Assembly (NCBI GenBank): GCA_963650135.1
Contig: CAVJLG010000039.1
Location: 1-64,000, forward strand
Reading direction: 5' to 3'
Origin: HGM13006 sp963650135
GTDB taxonomy: Bacteria; Bacillota; Clostridia; Oscillospirales; Oscillospiraceae
DNA: 64,000 bases
Position numbers and translations under genes: made by a program. Of this stretch, positions 62,462-64,000 are shown piece by piece. The notes beneath the pieces are model-generated. The model ran no database searches. It worked only from the letters and a program-made list of their open reading frames with translations, and was not told the origin of the DNA. Every line of letters begins with the position of its first letter. Within the stretch, counting starts at the first letter, position 1.

Positions 62462-64000
62462 TTAAACCAAACGCCCGAAGTACCGCTCGCCTGCGGTGGT
62501 ATAGGCGTCGATGACCTCATCAATGCCCATGGACTGAACGGTTTCTACAAAGTTGTCCCAGTTCTCGTCAATATCCGCCTCGCCAATGAGGAACTTGCCC
62601 ACCTGCTCTGCCACATAGGTGGAGATATCCGTATAGTAGTGCTGTACGGTGGCAGTCTCGTCGGCATCCAGGGTAAAGAGGTTGGTGAAGGAGCTCTTGG
62701 TGACCTCGCGCTTGTCATTCCAAGCGTTCAGGGCCTGCTGCTGCACTTCATCATAGGCCTCGCGGAGGGTGGTACCGTTGGAGGCAAACATGTTCATGTT
62801 AATGGCATAGGCATTGAGCGCGTTGTCGGTGGAAAGGCCGTCGGGGTTGTTGGAGATCAAATCGGAATAGTTGGGCTTGCCGTCCTTGTACTCCAGGCCC
62901 TCGCCCTCGATGCCATACTGGCAAAGGATAGAGCCGTCCTCGGAGAAGTGGTAGTCCAGCCACTCCAGTGCAGTCTCCGGATCGTCGCAGGAGGTGCAGA
63001 TCATCAGATTGATGGAAATATCGGTGATATCGCCGTGACCAACGGTCTGGCCCTCTTCCACCAGAGGCTCGGAGATACCCTCCAGGGCATAGTCGGGATC
63101 GTTGACCTTACCGGATTCGGTCCACATGCTCATGAACTGGCAATCCTGCCAGAACACCGCATAGGAGCCGGAGGTAATGGCGGAGGAATCCAGCATATCG
63201 GAGTTCAGAAGGTCGCGGGTAATCAGGCCCTCTTTATACCAGTCTGCCATCAGGGTCAGATATTCCTTATAGGTGTCGGTGATGTAGCTGTAAACCAGCT
63301 CGTCGTTGTCGTCATAGTAGAAGCTCTGGGGAGAGGACTCTGCGGCGGGGCCTGCATAGCCGCCCATAGCTGTCAGGAAGGGGCTACCGGTGATGGATGC
63401 ATCATAACGCAGGGGCATGGGATACTCACATAGGCCCTGATCCTTGACTGCCGCCAGGAAATCATGATAAGCATCGATGGTGTTCAGATCGCTGGTGTTC
63501 ATGCCGACCTTCTCCACCCAGTCGGAACGGACAATGGCGCCGGTGGTGGTAAAGGAGTTGTAACGATAGCCTGCCAGACCACCAATCTGCCCCTCATCGT
63601 CCACGGTAGCCAGATACAGCGCGGGGTCTGCATCCATCAGGGCAGTGTAGGAGGGTGCATGCTCGTCCATCATGTCCTGGAGATCAATGACAATCTCGTT
63701 CTCGATGAGATAGGGGATGGAATAGGTACCGGTGATGGCATAGTTGAGGATGTCCGGATAGTCGCCGGAAGCAAACATCAGGTTCAAGCTCTCGCTCTGT
63801 GCGGGAGGCGCTACTTCAATATAGTCGATATGAACGCCGGTGCGCTTTTCCAGCTCCTGCACAGCGGTGGAATCGTTCCAGCCGGTGATGGTAGCATCCA
63901 TAGACGGAGAACCGGTCCAGAAGGTAAAGGTGGTGTCGTCATCCGCAATGGGAAGCTCTACACTGGGGCGATCAGCAATCAGCTCTTCAATGTTGGAAGG
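62462..64000 (-). CDS. Extracellular solute-binding protein, family 1 (N-terminus beyond window)
   Basis: At least 512 residues; the frame remains open to the window edge (ELPIADDDTTFTFWTGSPSM), so the ATG at 63901 is internal and the signal peptide lies outside. Fold and motifs match the other binding proteins here: LMFASGDYPDILNYAITGTY, IVRSDWVEKVGMNTSDLNTI, LIGEADIDENWDNFVETVQS near the end. It is the fourth member of this family in the window. Partner genes may lie upstream outside it. Confidence 0.88.
   Translation of the reverse strand, partial: PSNIEELIADRPSVELPIADDDTTFTFWTGSPSMDATITGWNDSTAVQELEKRTGVHIDYIEVAPPAQSESLNLMFASGDYPDILNYAITGTYSIPYLIENEIVIDLQDMMDEHAPSYTALMDADPALYLATVDDEGQIGGLAGYRYNSFTTTGAIVRSDWVEKVGMNTSDLNTIDAYHDFLAAVKDQGLCEYPMPLRYDASITGSPFLTAMGGYAGPAAESSPQSFYYDDNDELVYSYITDTYKEYLTLMADWYKEGLITRDLLNSDMLDSSAITSGSYAVFWQDCQFMSMWTESGKVNDPDYALEGISEPLVEEGQTVGHGDITDISINLMICTSCDDPETALEWLDYHFSEDGSILCQYGIEGEGLEYKDGKPNYSDLISNNPDGLSTDNALNAYAINMNMFASNGTTLREAYDEVQQQALNAWNDKREVTKSSFTNLFTLDADETATVQHYYTDISTYVAEQVGKFLIGEADIDENWDNFVETVQSMGIDEVIDAYTTAGERYFGRLV

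Noticed and set aside
62220..62523. Small minus-strand coding genes in the element at 62156-62461
   Set aside because: The frames lack ribosome binding sites, differ in frame from each other and follow the inverted repeats, so they look like chance openings.

Overview
The window is a GC-rich stretch of a Firmicute chromosome. Evidence for this includes RqcP, a DUF3169/XRE pair, Gram-positive-type lipoproteins with LCACG/LAACG lipoboxes, and AGGAGG-type ribosome binding sites. Codon use and the many OYE-family, SnoaL-like and solute-binding proteins suggest an anaerobic gut member of the Oscillospiraceae (Oscillibacter/Flavonifractor-like). That placement is inference; no rRNA is present.

Layout. 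0-17 kb is mostly housekeeping: polA; a lone beta-helix gene; a membrane redox-type trio (ApbE, NusG-II, Gx transporter); a cupin-SDR pair whose promoter carries a CIRCE-like operator; a minus-strand run metG-rqcP-membrane protein-nicotinamidase; tRNA-Met, tRNA-Glu and prfC; a TetM-like GTPase fused to a NYN (Rae1/YacP-like) nuclease domain; and tRNA-Leu.

17-38.4 kb is an accessory catabolic-looking region. It opens with a decayed stretch: an AraC regulator with an amber stop, an OYE-family flavoprotein with a frameshift and an opal stop, and a solute-binding lipoprotein with deletions and an amber stop. Then come an operon of flavodoxin-like protein, beta-helix protein (apparently frameshifted near its start) and solute-binding lipoprotein, with a divergent LysR gene. 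A three-gene SnoaL-like (NTF2-fold) module follows, then another solute-binding lipoprotein and an intact OYE/FeS/FAD reductase. A second, inverted copy of the SnoaL module in the same gene order comes next, then a small Gly-Pro-rich protein gene. Proteins of unrelated fold in this region share Gly/Pro-rich (PGG-type) inserts. No ABC permease accompanies the solute-binding proteins here. My reading is a reductase/isomerase-type pathway for an imported ring or enone-like substrate; the substrate cannot be read from the sequence.

38.4-64 kb returns to transport and housekeeping: two MATE exporters, a lone ParB-like protein, galM, a cysteine desulfurase, a lipoprotein nuclease, pyrE, radC, a BMP-type nucleoside ABC system (bmpA-nupOPQ) with a divergent AraC-type regulator, a branched-chain-amino-acid-type ABC system (livKHMGF) with a divergent LysR and a clear LysR box, an autoregulated-looking XRE-DUF3169 pair with two perfect operators, a structured intergenic element, and a solute-binding protein cut by the window end.
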